The notes under the pieces were generated by a model. The model searched no databases. It saw only the letters and a program-made list of their open reading frames with translations, and was not told the origin of the DNA. A program made the translations under genes and the position numbers. From the NCBI GenBank assembly GCA_013368325.1, contig JAACJK010000046.1, positions 1 through 22,512 on the forward strand: DNA of 22,512 nt, written 5' to 3'. Positions 1 through 10,355 of this stretch are shown here, in pieces. Numbering within the stretch: position 1 is the first letter of the stretch; every line of letters starts with the position of its first letter. Source of the stretch: Ephemerocybe angulata. Lineage: Eukaryota > Basidiomycota > Agaricomycetes > Agaricales > Psathyrellaceae.

Positions 1-363
1 TGTATGTAGGTAGAGGGACGGGAGAGGGAGTATGTAGGGATAATTTGAAGGTAGGGAGCAAAGCGCACCAGGAGGACGCGAAGCGCACGGAGCACAACTC
101 GGGAGCGGGTGACAGCCATTACGGCGAACGGAGGTCAGTGCCGGTCTCTGGTTATTCCTCCCCAGTCTTCAAGGCATTATTTCGCCTAGTAGAAAGAATA
201 TGAGGCATCGGATGTGAGGAGTTAGGAGGACAGACACACCAGAAGGGAGGGGACACCACCAGAGGCAAAGGAGGGCAGCGAGGGATAATGGCGTTTCACG
301 CTGACAGGCGCGATTAGCGTTAGACTGTTCTTGGCCCCCCCGAGCTTGGCGACCACGTTACAG

Positions 364-388
364 TCACGTCACGCAAAGGGTATATAAG
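364..388 (+). promoter_or_regulatory. CRE-like element plus TATA box, copy 1
   Basis: A tcacgtcacg CRE-like element at 364-373 is followed 7 bp later by tatataag at 381-388. The GC box seen upstream in the other copies reads as a run of C here. The arrangement places transcription to the right, starting around 410-420. The first ATG downstream is at 427 but opens only a short frame. Confidence 0.6.
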
Positions 389-745
389 CTGGGGGATTCA
401 CAACCACCGTTCCAGCACCCGTTCGTTATGTTGCCCCGTCGCCGCCCTCACATTCGCCGCCGTTGTCCCCCTTCGCTATGTTTCGTCGTCGCTTCCACCC
501 TTTCATCGTCGTCGTAGTGTACCCCTGTAGTAGTCAGTAGATAGCCTCCACGGTCTCGGCGTGCATGGGGTCGCTATGGCGGCCCTCTGCGCGTCGAGGC
601 CGACCATGGAGGATGCCGTGGGAAGAGACACCTATGAAAAAGCTACGAAAGTTCGTTTTCTGAGCCCAGCGAGGCCATAGGAACAAGCAAATCCGATCCC
701 ATTGTCAAACGACCCCGCCAGGTTTGGCATGTCATGAAGTCGACC

Positions 746-929
746 TCAGTGCGCAGACGTTTCAAGCGCGGAATGCAGCATGATCGACCTGCGAGAACTT
801 AAATGCGGACCTTTTCGAAGAGCCTCCCTTGCGCGAGATCTACATGAGCCTTTGATAGTAGAGAGATAGTCTGGAGTTCAGGAGCGGTGCAATGGAGAGC
901 AATCAGCTCATCGATTTCGTAGAAAGCAT
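746..929 (-). pseudogene. F-box-like ORF, copy 1 (frameshifted)
   Basis: This is the same sequence as the 61-codon ORF of copy 2, but one G is missing just after the start codon (agaaagcat where copies 2 and 3 have agagaagcat). The frame is lost at codon 2-3, and the F-box-like residues are found only in another frame. This may be a consensus error rather than a real mutation, because the rest of the segment is unchanged. Confidence 0.5.
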
Positions 930-1073
930 GGCGGCCGAAACTAGGAAACTTGATCCTTATCACATCTGAAACGAATGTGAATATATTAGCATATAGGGTA
1001 TCATCGCCTTCTACAACTACGACGAATTAGGTATCAAGTGTTCAAAAACACACCTCCGACAGCAACAAAAGAA

Positions 1074-3379
1074 TTAAAGGGCTCGCGGACCTGTCCACGC
1101 TTGGAACGAATCCCGTGCGCCGGCAGCCGCGTTATACCAGGCTGGAGTTGCTGCGGGGGTTGGGGCGGGTAGGCAGGCTGTGGCCCCTGCTGCGGATACA
1201 CCACCTGTGGCTCTTCGATCCCTTCATACGCACTCGATAGTAGCCAAGGTCCAGGTCTTCACCTTCAGAGAGGGGACGCTGCGATTCGACGCCAGGTTTC
1301 AGATGCTGTTGCGGGAAGGTCGGCTCGAGATGCGGAGACACCGCTGGCCGCAGTCTCTGCCGCTCCTCGGGGTCAGAGTTCCTCGCGCGTCAAAGGGTAC
1401 GCGTTTCCGGCGACCTCGTTCCTGGGTTGGTGGTGGGGTGTTGCTGATATTCAGCGATTCCAAAGGCCTCCGCAAGCTCATACGTTGGTCCTGCTGAGGG
1501 ACAGTGCGATATTGCATTGAGGGGGTCGCCTGGTAAGGGATACTCGATGATTTGCTTTCGACAACCGACACGGACTCGGGGTGGGGCTTGCGCGTGAAGA
1601 AAAATCGGAATGAGTAGCCGATCTCGCGAAGAAATCCACTGAGAGCAACAGGGTGAGATTCGAAGCGCGAATCGGTAACTGTGCACGTACTGTAGTCGCA
1701 GAGCGGTCTCCATACAGGAGTGCTCGCTTGGCTCGCAGTCAGCCCACCCATCGAAGATGACAGCTCGACGCAGGGCGGACGTGCATGAGCAAGGCCATGG
1801 GCGCTTATTGAGTGCCACCGCGTGTAAGCGAATGATGCGAGCCCTGACAGGAAGCGGGGAAGTACCCCGGATAGACGACCGCTCGCGCTACATAAACTGC
1901 AAAGGGACGGTGAGTGGTGCGTTCACGGAAGAATGGATACTACGCACCACGAAGACGGGGGAAGACAGCGAGCACGATGAGCTGCTCGAAACGAGCTTCG
2001 CCGGCGCTCGTTTTCAGCTTGTCCGAGTTGCCGTGAGCGAGAAGTCGGACGGGGCAAAACTGGCGACGAGAATTGGGTTAAGGGGTATGAGGACGAAAGG
2101 GATAGAGGACGTACCTTGGACGCACGAAGCTGGAGTTTTCGAAGGTTTGCTGGCGCTTTAGAGGATGTGCCGGTGCGGCGCAGGACCTGGTGGTGCTCGC
2201 TGGCGATCCGGCGACGGAGGCGGCTGGAAGAGTGAATGAGGGAGATAGGAGAGAAAGAATTGGGCGACGGACGTACCTGGCAGACCATGTACGCACGGGC
2301 ACGAGAATGGAGATGCGGTGAGCTGGGGTCGATTGGGGAGCGTCTGGGGCGATCCTGAGCGTATCCGCGAAGTGAGCCTGACGAAAATGAGTGAGTACGG
2401 GTTTGGATGGACTGAAAGTGTCGTTGGAGACGCACCTTTCGTAGGTCTATCCCTCCACAAGCGAAAGGCCCGCAGCAACGTGTCTGTCTTCCTTTCGAGA
2501 GCTCCGAGGCTGTGAGAGGCGGAGGCGGCGAAAAATTCGATGTCTTGAAGCATTCTAGGCTGGCCAGAGGCTCGGTTCGCTCAGGAAGAAGTTGTTGGCG
2601 AAAAAAGGGCGCAAAGCGCGATCGCCGCGAGAGAGCGAGCAGAGCTGGTGCACCGAGGATAGGAGATGGTCTGTACGACCTCAGGGACTAGAGAGAACGA
2701 GTCAGTACAGCTCTCAAGGTCGGGGAAGCGAGATAGAGAGACTTGCCTGTGTTGGACGAACCAGGGTTTGTAGAGTGTGAAGAATCGGTGGGATGGAACG
2801 AAATGGAAGCGTAGACTGGGCCCATACAGATAAATTGGATGCCTTGGGAGTTCGTTCAGCTCAGGAAAGGCATGATATACGAAGATTAGAACTCACAATC
2901 GGCGCTGTTGACCTGGACTTGTGTAATTCCTGCGCAGGCCAAGCCGACGATGTCAGGCTTCTCCAACCCACCTACACGAGCAGCTTTCGACGAGAATGCA
3001 CCGGCAATGCTGGAGAACAGTCATGACGGATATTATCACAGTCTGGAAGCGTTGAGAGACCCAGAAACATGAGTTGAGCACCGTGGACGTACCAACGCCG
3101 TGCAACCCCCGGCTATTGCCCATCCTATCCTGTGGGGTGACCAATGGATCCCGTTTGCGTCCAAAACTTCCTTTCGTCGATGGCAGGCTGGTTTTCAGAC
3201 TTCGCAGGGCATGTCGACGGGCTGGGATCTGGCCAGCCAGAGTACAGCGAGGAGAAGGTGATGGGCAAGATGAGAAGGACGATTGATGCCAGGCGGTGCC
3301 AGGGACACGGGTTGTTTGTTGCTGTATCCCCATTCGGGGGCTGGCATTGGCGCCGGCAATGTTGGCGAGCGTTGGACAT
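1074..3379 (-). CDS. Organic solute transporter alpha (DUF300) family gene, copy 1
   Basis: This copy has the same ten-exon structure as copy 2, shifted by 9282-9292 bp. The GC-AG intron is at 2688-2746. Differences from copy 2: two bases (gc) are missing near 3199, so here the N-terminal hydrophobic stretch runs in frame into TCPAKSENQPAIDER, a more natural luminal N-terminus than in copies 2 and 3. A C is missing at 1865-1868, shifting the next-to-last exon. Several one-base changes between 1140 and 1450 break the Pro/Gln-rich tail that is open in copy 2. No single copy gives an intact frame. Confidence 0.7.
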
Positions 3380-3624
3380 TGGCCAGCGTTGGTGTGAGGA
3401 GCAAGATGGCGGGCATCGTCAGCAAATGGAAGGCCAAAAGTCGCTACAGAGCACAATATTCATATACCTCAAGACCTCTGGACTTTGAACAATTCGTGAT
3501 TGATTGAGGCGGCGTCGCGACTCAGAGGGATCTGGCCAGAGATATGGTCATTTTGGTCGTCGCCGTCGCGTATACTGAAGGCGGGATATGGGTTAAGGAG
3601 GTGAGAGTTGGGGGGAAAGGGAGA

Positions 3625-3640
3625 CGCGATTTGAATCGCG
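3625..3640. repeat. Short palindrome upstream of OSTalpha-like gene, copy 1
   Basis: cgcgatt-tg-aatcgcg is a perfect 7-bp inverted repeat with a 2-bp spacer. It lies about 250 bp upstream of the proposed start of the leftward gene and could be a protein-binding site. It recurs at 12917-12932 and 22233-22248. Confidence 0.4.
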
Positions 3641-3739
3641 ACGCGACGCTTTAAGGCGATCACAGGGACGGAGCACCGCGCCTTTGTTTGGCCGTCGCCG
3701 CGCTTCTTCGATCCTTTCCACCACCTCCCAAGCGCTCTG

Positions 3740-3818
3740 ATTGGCTCGTTCAACATCGTCAGACCGCCTCCAGACGCATCGCCGACCCTTTCGACGACGA
3801 CTCAAGAGCTGTGATTGG
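3740..3818 (-). promoter_or_regulatory. Two CCAAT boxes upstream of OSTalpha-like gene, copy 1
   Basis: GCCAAT is present on the minus strand at 3740-3745 and 3814-3819, both inside gagccaat. They lie about 360-440 bp upstream of the leftward OSTalpha-like start. In fungi such motifs are bound by the HAP/NF-Y complex. No clear TATA box lies between them and the gene. Confidence 0.5.
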
Positions 3819-3927
3819 CTCCTGCGCAGAGGGCCTTCCTCACCAACGAGCCCTTTCTCCGCCACTCCAGGGCTGCATTTGGCCCTCCGCGACGCTCTTG
3901 AGCCCATCCCGACCGCAAACCGGCGTT

Positions 3928-3977
3928 GAGCTGAACGCTTTCGACGACGGCGTCGACGAAGGATGCGCTGCGCTGCG
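3928..3977. repeat. Direct repeat element A, copy 1
   Basis: This roughly 50-bp element (gagct...ttcgacga...gtcgacga...atgc.ctgcgctgc) is repeated in imperfect form at 4096-4147 in the same orientation, 118 bp further on. On the plus strand both versions can be read as a similar peptide: AFDDGVDEGCAAL here, AFDDAVDDECTAL in the other. Confidence 0.6.
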
Positions 3978-4095
3978 TACAAAGAAGTGAGCAACGTGCA
4001 GCTGCGGCTTATTGCTTTGCTCACCTCATGAGTAGGCACGACCTACACACGTCTAACACGTTCATCATCGCGCGACACACAACCAACTCGAAATC

Positions 4096-4147
4096 GAGCT
4101 CAAAGGCGTTCGACGATGCTGTCGACGATGAATGCACTGCGCTGCAG
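4096..4147. repeat. Direct repeat element B, copy 1
   Basis: This is the partner of the element at 3928-3977. Most differences fall at third codon positions of the shared plus-strand frame or are conservative, but no complete plus-strand gene is seen. Element B ends just before the proposed 3' end of the leftward gene X. Confidence 0.6.
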
Positions 4148-4155
4148 GGCGTAGT

Positions 4156-5905
4156 CTAGGAAGGGAGTTGAGCACGACGGACGTGTGTCCAGGGTAGCGG
4201 CGTCAGCAAGGGACTTTTGAACTAGGTACGAGAGTCAGTGTAGACCCGTATACCGAAGCTGTACTGACTTACAGTCATTCTCCCAGATATTCTGCGCGAC
4301 GAAAAGTATCGGCCCCCAGCGACTTCCCCGCGCTACACACGACGGCAAGCTGAGGAATACGGCTCAGGGTCAGCTACGATGCCACTACACAGTCGTATCG
4401 CGTGCGCCTACCTTTCATCCGCCGGCTCCACCGGTAATCAGCCCTACATCGACACGGCGCGCGAGTGGAGGTCTATGGGTATACGACGAAAAGGTCAGCG
4501 CTATTGGCTTTCATTAATACGGATGTGCTTACCTTTCGACGCTGTCACTGACCGCAATGCCCAAGGCCTCGAATCTCGGGCACCATAGCCTCGGTCTCTC
4601 GCCTCGAAAGCGACACCCCAATAACACCAAGTCTGCTAGACAGCCGGCACCGAATTCGACCTGCAAACTCCAGAGTACGTCAGTCAACATTCCAGTACAG
4701 ACGGCTGGCTTACCTATGAGCTCCAGTCTCTATCCCCGACCTCCCGTTTCGAACACAGCACCCTCAATGCAGACCAGTGGCCCTTCGCACGAATCTGACT
4801 GGGATGGCGAGGTCAGTGGATATGTATTTTCGAGGGGCGGCGGAACGCTTACATACCGATCTCTGGTCATCAACGAGGCCGAGCGACTGCTACAAAGTCG
4901 TGAGTACGAGACCGAAATTCAAATATGGCAAATCGACGTACCCATGCATTGTAGCCCTTCCTCTGTAATCCAAGTCGTTCGTGGCAAGGGTTGACTTGAA
5001 AGGACTACAAAAGGTAATGGTGAGTGGTAACATTACACAAGAATCGTTCCCGTACAACCCCACTGACGGTCGTCGCCCAACAATGTTTGACGGTCTTGAG
5101 AAATGCAGAGGTCATTGGGCGCTCGCTGACGGGTGGCCATGTGGTGAGGATCGTCGAAGGTGCTGGCGCTGTCTAGAAAATCAGCGTCGCATTGCTAGCA
5201 TGAAGCGGGAAATATAAGACTTACCGGATGTCCTCCTCTTCATCCAGCAGCAGAGTGAGACCATTGGGTCTCTAGCTATAGACACTTTCAAAGGTGAGTC
5301 AGTAAATCGTAGCTCTCGTATCTGAAATGCTTACCTCGACGCCTCGCTGTGCCTCGCAGTCTTTCGCGTCCATCGCCGAAGTCTAGGATACATGTTAGTC
5401 AGATGTATTCGTATAGCAGATGAATACACTCACAATTCACAAGAGTCTAGTAAATATCCGTGTGGTCAGCGCGAGCTCCGGGAGAATGATATGGGAGACT
5501 TACCCTTGTGAGCTCGTAGCGACTAATGAGAAGAAACAAATGGAATGTCAGTAAATTGCGAGAGTCAAGATGATACGAGCGACATACTTGGGTGGGCGAG
5601 CGACGACGAGAAAGGTGGGTGACGAGCTGGTGGGGTGAAGGAAAGGTGTAAGCGATGTGTCAAGCGAATATGGGGTGCGACGGGAGTAATACCGTGAGCA
5701 GTATCACGATGATGGGGTGCCGACGCCGGAATTCAGACTCACCTCGAGTTCGTCGTCGACGACGGCGGTGGAGAGGAAACACAACGACGACGATCAGAAG
5801 CAAATATTAAAGAGAGATAGAAAAGAGTCAAAGACTCAGAGGAGATGGAGCGGTGAAGTGGAAAGGGGAGAAAAGAGCAAACCTCGTTGAAGAGGATGCA
5901 GAACA
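4156..5905 (-). CDS. Gene X: intron-rich gene of unknown function, copy 1
   Basis: This is the copy 1 version of the gene described at 13449-15235, with the same splice sites except in one exon. Within 5005-5145 the sequence is 40 nt shorter than copy 2, in many small steps. The donor corresponding to 14358 is lost or altered, and the 150-nt exon is scrambled at its 3' end. This copy cannot encode the same product as copy 2 as written. The patch looks like a poor consensus rather than a single deletion. Confidence 0.45.
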
Positions 5906-5933
5906 AACCAGAGTATGCACCTACTCTTATACC

Positions 5934-5941
5934 CAAATTCT
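5934..5941 (-). promoter_or_regulatory. TATA box of gene X, copy 1
   Basis: TATAAGAG on the minus strand, about 30 bp before a pyrimidine-rich leader (CTCTTTTCTCCCC). This is a usual layout for a strongly expressed fungal gene transcribed leftward. Confidence 0.5.
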
Positions 5942-6600
5942 CCCGCCTCCCTCCGCTCTCGGCCTCCCAGGATCAAGTCCAAATATACCGACTGCCCCTC
6001 ATCCGAATACCAGCGTCGGGGTAACCAAGGCCAAGTGTGCGGAATGCGCTTTACGTGCGTTATCGCGCTTCGCTGATTCGCTTTGCGCACAGAGTTGCCC
6101 GAGAAACCGTGCTAGCGGCCATGCCGGCTGTCTGTGTACGTTTGATGCATCATGAGCTGGCGCGCCAAGCACGGGTCCCGCGCAGGGATGCGGTTGGAAT
6201 GGCGTTATTGGAGTGAATGGGATGAGGAGGAGATGCGCACCGTGAATTGAGAATATATGTCGCTGGTGGACTTGGGGGTCGGTGGACTGGGTACGTGCTA
6301 CTCAGGGGTATGTACTACAAAGTATAAATTGTTTAAAACATGAATTTTGCCCGCGATCGTTTAGTATAGAGGTTTCGCCGGATGGGCGCTTATTTCCTTC
6401 TGAATACTTGTGCACAGCGATCGGTTGAATTTCTTTGAGATCCAAACTTACCAGCCTCGGGTATACTCCTAAAGTAATGTTTATATGGTCCCTAAACTCC
6501 CTCGGAGTGTCTTCAAAGTGCGTAAAACGCGCAATCGCTCATTTTACCCCTACAGCTCCAGACTCTGCATTTGCAAAGATTTCGACTTGGCGACTTCGCT

Positions 6601-6622
6601 GGTGACAGCATCCGCTGTCACC
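6601..6622. repeat. Perfect 9-bp inverted repeat (hairpin 1), copy 1
   Basis: ggtgacagc, loop atcc, gctgtcacc. It lies 15 bp before the plus-strand TATA box at 6637. It could be a binding site for a dimeric regulator, or a hairpin in a transcript crossing it. Confidence 0.6.
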
Positions 6623-6636
6623 GTGCATTCTATCAC

Positions 6637-6646
6637 CTATAAATAG
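6637..6646 (+). promoter_or_regulatory. Consensus TATA box (ctataaatag), copy 1
   Basis: This is a strong TATA match set between two perfect inverted repeats (6601-6622 and 6660-6684). The reverse reading is also A/T-rich, but the plus strand fits the consensus better. Transcription would start near 6667. Confidence 0.5.
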
Positions 6647-6658
6647 TGTGAGAGAGTT

Positions 6659-6802
6659 ATGCAACGCGAATTAAACGCGTTGCAACTGTCCTTTTCGTGT
6701 GAGTGGAACCGGGAGGAGAAGGTCCGAAGATTGAATCGAGATTGGTTCGTGAGTCGTGCAGACGACTGGGGTCGACTCGGGTGCACCTATCATTTGCTAT
6801 AG
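6659..6802 (+). CDS. Candidate 47-residue small protein, copy 1
   Basis: An ATG-started ORF of 47 codons plus TAG lies right after the TATA box and overlaps hairpin 2. The product is hydrophilic, rich in Arg and Glu, and starts MQRELNALQ. There is no known family. A possible splice donor (GTGAGT) lies within it at about 6749. The ATG is only 13 nt past the TATA box, so a normal start site would exclude it. This makes the coding call weak. Confidence 0.25.
   Translation: MQRELNALQLSFSCEWNREEKVRRLNRDWFVSRADDWGRLGCTYHLL
6660..6684. repeat. Perfect 9-bp inverted repeat (hairpin 2), copy 1
   Basis: tgcaacgcg, 7-nt loop aattaaa, cgcgttgca. It falls at the expected transcription start of the TATA box at 6637 and overlaps the first codons of the small ORF at 6659-6802. 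Confidence 0.6.
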
Positions 6803-7540
6803 AGGTCTAAGTTTGCTTTGAGAGCAGCATAAGGCTTGGGATTACCATTGTTACAGTGTCCTCGCTCGTAGCGCAATCGGCGCTTATGATTGAACTGAAC
6901 TCGGTCTGCACTAATGCAGATGTGCCCTTCGCGACCAAGTTCGCAACCGTGGTGCGTACGTACTCCAGTATAATGATACATACACTCTTGCGGCGTATCT
7001 TACGTCGCTATCTGTGGGCTAGCCCAGTCGGAAACTCGGAGGTGTGTGGGCGTGTGGTCTTCATAGGTCGGATTTGACTGTCAATCCCGGTCCCTTACAT
7101 CGAATTGCGTCGTCTATGCCATTTGTGTTGGTAGCTTTACAGGTAAAACTATATATATGTATACAGCAGTAATATACCAGCCTTATTCCAGCGTTGAATG
7201 CTTTATCTTTATGAATCCACATGTAAGACCATAATTCCTTTCCAAATGGCCAATACAACTCACTTGTGCTCGTTTCGGGATTTCTGAGCCTCTATATTGA
7301 GCGCAATAGACATATATTGACAATCTATGTACACAACGTATGTCACAGCTACATTCAAAAATCGCAGATAGCCCGGAGAACACAGAAAAAGTGGAAGAAT
7401 GAGCTTCGCTAGAATTAGGCGCCCGTAAGCGCCCAAATTCCGGCGTTGCTATGCGGCCCCACTTCCCTGGGGCTGGTGCTCCTGCGTAGCCCCATCCAAC
7501 TCAATACTACCCTAAATGTAGATAAGCGTATTTTAAGCTA
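6803..7540. other. Region without a supported gene, copy 1
   Basis: Relatively A/T-rich stretch (for example tatatatatgtatac near 7152) between the small ORF and the 3' end of gene Y. A plus-strand segment at 6857-6950 after a ttacag acceptor-like site reads as a possible exon, but I find no exons to join it to. No RNA gene or mobile element is recognised. Confidence 0.5.
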
Positions 7541-8927
7541 TTAAGATCGTCCGAAAGTCTGAGAAAAAGGGCGGGAACCGAAGGTTCCCGCCAAGTGAAG
7601 TGATCCCGGTGCCGTCACACCGCGACTGACATCGGACTCGACCAAGCCAAACAACGGCTCCCCTGACGTTATTCCGGTGTACGGAGCGCATCTATCGTGC
7701 GTCATGGTGAGTGATATACTGTGATATAGACAGGCTGGACGTGATATGTAGTCGTGCGTGTCGGACTGTCGTGCCGAGTGACGTACGAGCGGCGCGTCGC
7801 CCGCTCGCGGGCTACGCTGCATCGATGGGTGTCGTTGGGGTGTCGGCATTTCAAAATCTGTGCAAAAATGTGCCTGAAGTTAGCGGTGGGCCGTGAGGTA
7901 AAAGGAGAGTGGCGTACCGGATGCGGGAATGGCAATATATGTATGGATCGGCGTCCGGCGAGCTGGGTGTGTTGATGAGCGAGGTCCGGAACCAGGGACA
8001 CCGAAAACTCACCAAATCTGGTGTGTGGGTGCTGGGAGTGTCCGTGCACGCACTCTGAGTGAATTGGGTGGTGAGAGTGGTGCGAGTGGCTTGGAGGCGG
8101 CACTTACCCATTGGGAATTGATGCGAGGGAGAGGTGCCGACCAACGTTAATCGGGACTGACAGTTCGTGTCAGTCGCCGGTTGTCGACATCGTGGGTGCA
8201 AGCGAGGTCGATGTGGTGGCTGTGAGACGGCGACGACAATGGATTTGAATCCGGCGAGCGACAGCGAGCCTGGGAGTGTGTCAAGGCAAGTGGGTGAAAA
8301 TGGTTCAAGCGACGTACGTTGTTGACGAAGAGTCATTCCGGTCGGGCCTGTCCCTCGAGGGTGAGTCTGAGTGCCTGTCAGGGGATGTTAAACATGGTGG
8401 GATGGCCATGGACTGGAGACGTACGTCTTTGGCCTTTCTTGTACTGTCCCTGGAGTATTGAGCGAGCGGAGTCCTTGACGCATTTGAAGGTGTGGTGGTC
8501 GGGGATCACGAAGTCGCAACAGAAATGATTCCGGCGAGCGCCAGCGAGCCTAAAGTGTGTTAGAATGTCGTCGCAAAGAGCTGGAGAGGGACGTACCTGT
8601 CGCGACGTGGAAAGGACTTGGAGCAGTTTGGCGACTTGGGGTCCGACGCTGAAATGAGCGAGAAAGCCGTTCTGGATCGGGGAGTGACTGACGTGCATGG
8701 AAATGAATTTGACATTTTCTGTCGTGTGGACGCACTGGCGACGTACCTTGGGCTATTTTGCGATTCCGCAACAGAAATCCTTCCGCCGAGCTGAAGAAGA
8801 GGGTGAGTTGTGACCAGGAAACAGTTCTAAAAGTATGCTAACCTTGGCTGCGTGAAACGTCGCCCGCTAAGAAGGTGAAATTGAGCAACCACGAAGGGTT
8901 CATGTAGAGGGAACTCACGACAACGAG
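7541..8927 (-). CDS. Gene Y: intron-rich gene of unknown function, copy 1
   Basis: Copy 1 version of gene Y. It has four Gs at 8501-8504 where copy 2 has three. With four, the reading frame of the upstream exons stays open through the following exons. Near 8235 it lacks two bases that copy 2 has, which breaks that frame again in exon 7. It also has an extra T at about 7975 and two extra bases near 7793 in other exons. The exon layout is otherwise as in copy 2. Confidence 0.5.
7570..7592. repeat. Perfect 10-bp hairpin at the 3' end of gene Y, copy 1
   Basis: ggcgggaacc, loop gaa, ggttcccgcc. It lies inside the last exon of gene Y, about 30 bp before its final stop. In the transcript it would form a very stable G/C-rich stem with a 3-nt loop. 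It could affect 3'-end formation or be a DNA-binding site. Confidence 0.65.
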
Positions 8928-9274
8928 CTCGTATGTGCAATAGGAAGTGCAAGCACGGTGTTAAAGGACGAAGACACAATGGAATTGCGTCCGCCGAGCG
9001 ACGTCAAGGTGAGAGTGAGACGACGACGGGAGAGTGAGCATGTTGGGGTAGGGAAGAAAGATAGAATTTGGGTAGGCCGTCTAGCCCCTTGGTGCCAGCG
9101 AGAGCGAATGACAAACCTGTGTGTGGTCTATCATCGGGAGACCCGTTGCGTAAATAATTGTACATGTCCGGAGGTAGATACTGGCTACAGGTTCCGCAGA
9201 GGGCGTTCGAGGACTCTCTACACAAAGTACAGCCTATTTCAGAGTCTCACAGAACGCGTCAGATAGTATGTTAC
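8928..9274. other. Region without a supported gene, copy 1 (upstream of gene Y)
   Basis: This stretch should hold the 5' end and promoter of the leftward gene Y. No TATA box is obvious. A further exon is possible near 8960-9010, where the cgtccgccgagc motif recurs. Nothing else is recognised up to the copy 1/copy 2 junction. Confidence 0.4.
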
Positions 9275-9610
9275 TGTATGTAGGTAGAGGGACGGTAGAG
9301 GGAGTATGTAGGGATAATTTGAAGGTAGGGAGCAAAGCGCACCAGGAGGACGCGAAGCGCACGGAGCACAACTCGGGAGCGGGTGACAGCCATTACGGCG
9401 AACGGAGGGTCAGTGCCGGTCTCTGGTTATTCCTCCCCCAGTCTTCAAGGCATTATTTCGCCTAGTAGAAAGAATATGAGGCATCGGATGTGAGGAGTTA
9501 GGAGGACAGACACACCAGAAGGGAGGGGACACCACCAGAGGCAAAGGAGGGCAGCGAGGGATAATGGCGTTTCACGCTGACAGGCGCGATTAGCGTTAGA
9601 CTGTTCTTGG

Positions 9611-9665
9611 CCCCGCCCGAGCTTGGCGACCCACGTTACAGTCACGTCACGCAAGGGTATATAAG
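9611..9665 (+). promoter_or_regulatory. GC box, CRE-like element and TATA box, copy 2
   Basis: ccccgcccg at 9611-9619, tcacgtcacg at 9642-9651 and tatataag at 9658-9665 form a textbook order for a rightward RNA polymerase II core promoter. The ATG at 9705 opens only 34 codons, and no convincing plus-strand exon chain follows. The product may be a small protein or a non-coding transcript. It would run toward, and possibly antisense to, the leftward F-box-like ORF. Confidence 0.6.
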
Positions 9666-10024
9666 CTGGGGGATTCACAACCACCGTTCCAGCACCCGTT
9701 CGTTATGTTGCCCCGTCGCCGCCCTCACATTCGCCGCCGTTGTCCCCCCTTCGCTATGTCTTCGTCGTCGCTTCCACCCTTTCATCGTCGTCGTAGTGTA
9801 CCCCTGTAGTAGTCAGTAGATAGCCTCCACGGTCTCGGCGTGCATGGGGTCGCTATGGCGGCCCTCTGCGCGTCGAGGCCGACCATGGAGGATGCCGTGG
9901 GAAGAGACACCTATGAAAAAGCTACGAAAGTTCGTTTTCTGAGCCCAGCGAGGCCATAGGAACAAGCAAATCCGATCCCATTGTCAAACGACCCCGCCAG
10001 GTTTGGCATGTCATGAAGTCGACC

Positions 10025-10210
10025 TCAGTGCGCAGACGTTTCAAGCGCGGAATGCAGCATGATCGACCTGCGAGAACTTAAAATGCGGACCTTTTCGAAG
10101 AGCCTCCCTTGCGCGAGATCTACATGAGCCTTTGATAGTAGAGAGATAGTCTGGAGTTCAGGAGCGGTGCAATGGAGAGCAATCAGCTCATCGATTTCGT
10201 AGAGAAGCAT
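10025..10210 (-). CDS. Short F-box-like protein or N-terminal exon, copy 2
   Basis: The ORF has 61 codons and starts in a strong context (GCCGCCATG). Residues 4-45 read like the F-box of Agaricomycete F-box proteins: an acidic-hydrophobic helix EIDELIALH, a short loop, then ELQTISLLSKAHVDLAQ and GRLFEKVRIL. F-box proteins normally link substrates to an SCF ubiquitin ligase and carry several hundred further residues. Here a TGA at 10025-10027 ends the frame after ALETSAH, although in-frame sequence after the stop still resembles a continuation (GRL). So the gene is truncated, frameshifted, or spliced in a way I cannot resolve. It lies 146 bp downstream of the OSTalpha-like stop, on the same strand. 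The F-box call rests on pattern recognition only. Confidence 0.5.
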   Translation of the reverse strand: MLLYEIDELIALHCTAPELQTISLLSKAHVDLAQGRLFEKVRILSSRRSIMLHSALETSAH

Positions 10211-10355
10211 GGCGGCCGAAACTAGGAAACCTTGATCCTTATCACATCTGAAACGAATGTGAATATATTAGCATATAGGGTATCATCGCCTTCTACAACT
10301 ACGACGAATTAGGTATCAAGTGTTCAAAAACACACCTCCGACAGCAACAAAAGAA

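Larger units (their letters stand above)
1..9274. repeat. Tandem repeat unit, copy 1 (9274 bp)
   Basis: The sequence starting at 1 recurs at 9275 and 18605 in the same orientation, and identity continues along the full length. This copy is 56 bp shorter than copy 2. The largest part of the difference is a patch at 4981-5150 that is 40 nt shorter than 14277-14486. The rest is scattered one- to three-base indels with few substitutions (for example g/t at position 22). Position 1 is only the window edge, so it is not necessarily the natural start of the unit. Confidence 0.97.

Noticed and set aside
3688..3990. 100-codon plus-strand ORF in copy 1
   Set aside because: It is open only in copy 1 because one C is missing in the run at about 3884. 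Copies 2 and 3 close it. It lies in the CCAAT-box region upstream of the OSTalpha-like gene and has no recognisable content.
6700..6800. Possible tRNA or small nuclear RNA after the TATA box
   Set aside because: No B-box match, cloverleaf, or U1-U6 core sequence could be found in the stretch.
7061..7258. 65-codon leftward ORF in the A/T-rich spacer
   Set aside because: It starts at a TTG, has no promoter or splice context, and shows no recognisable motif.
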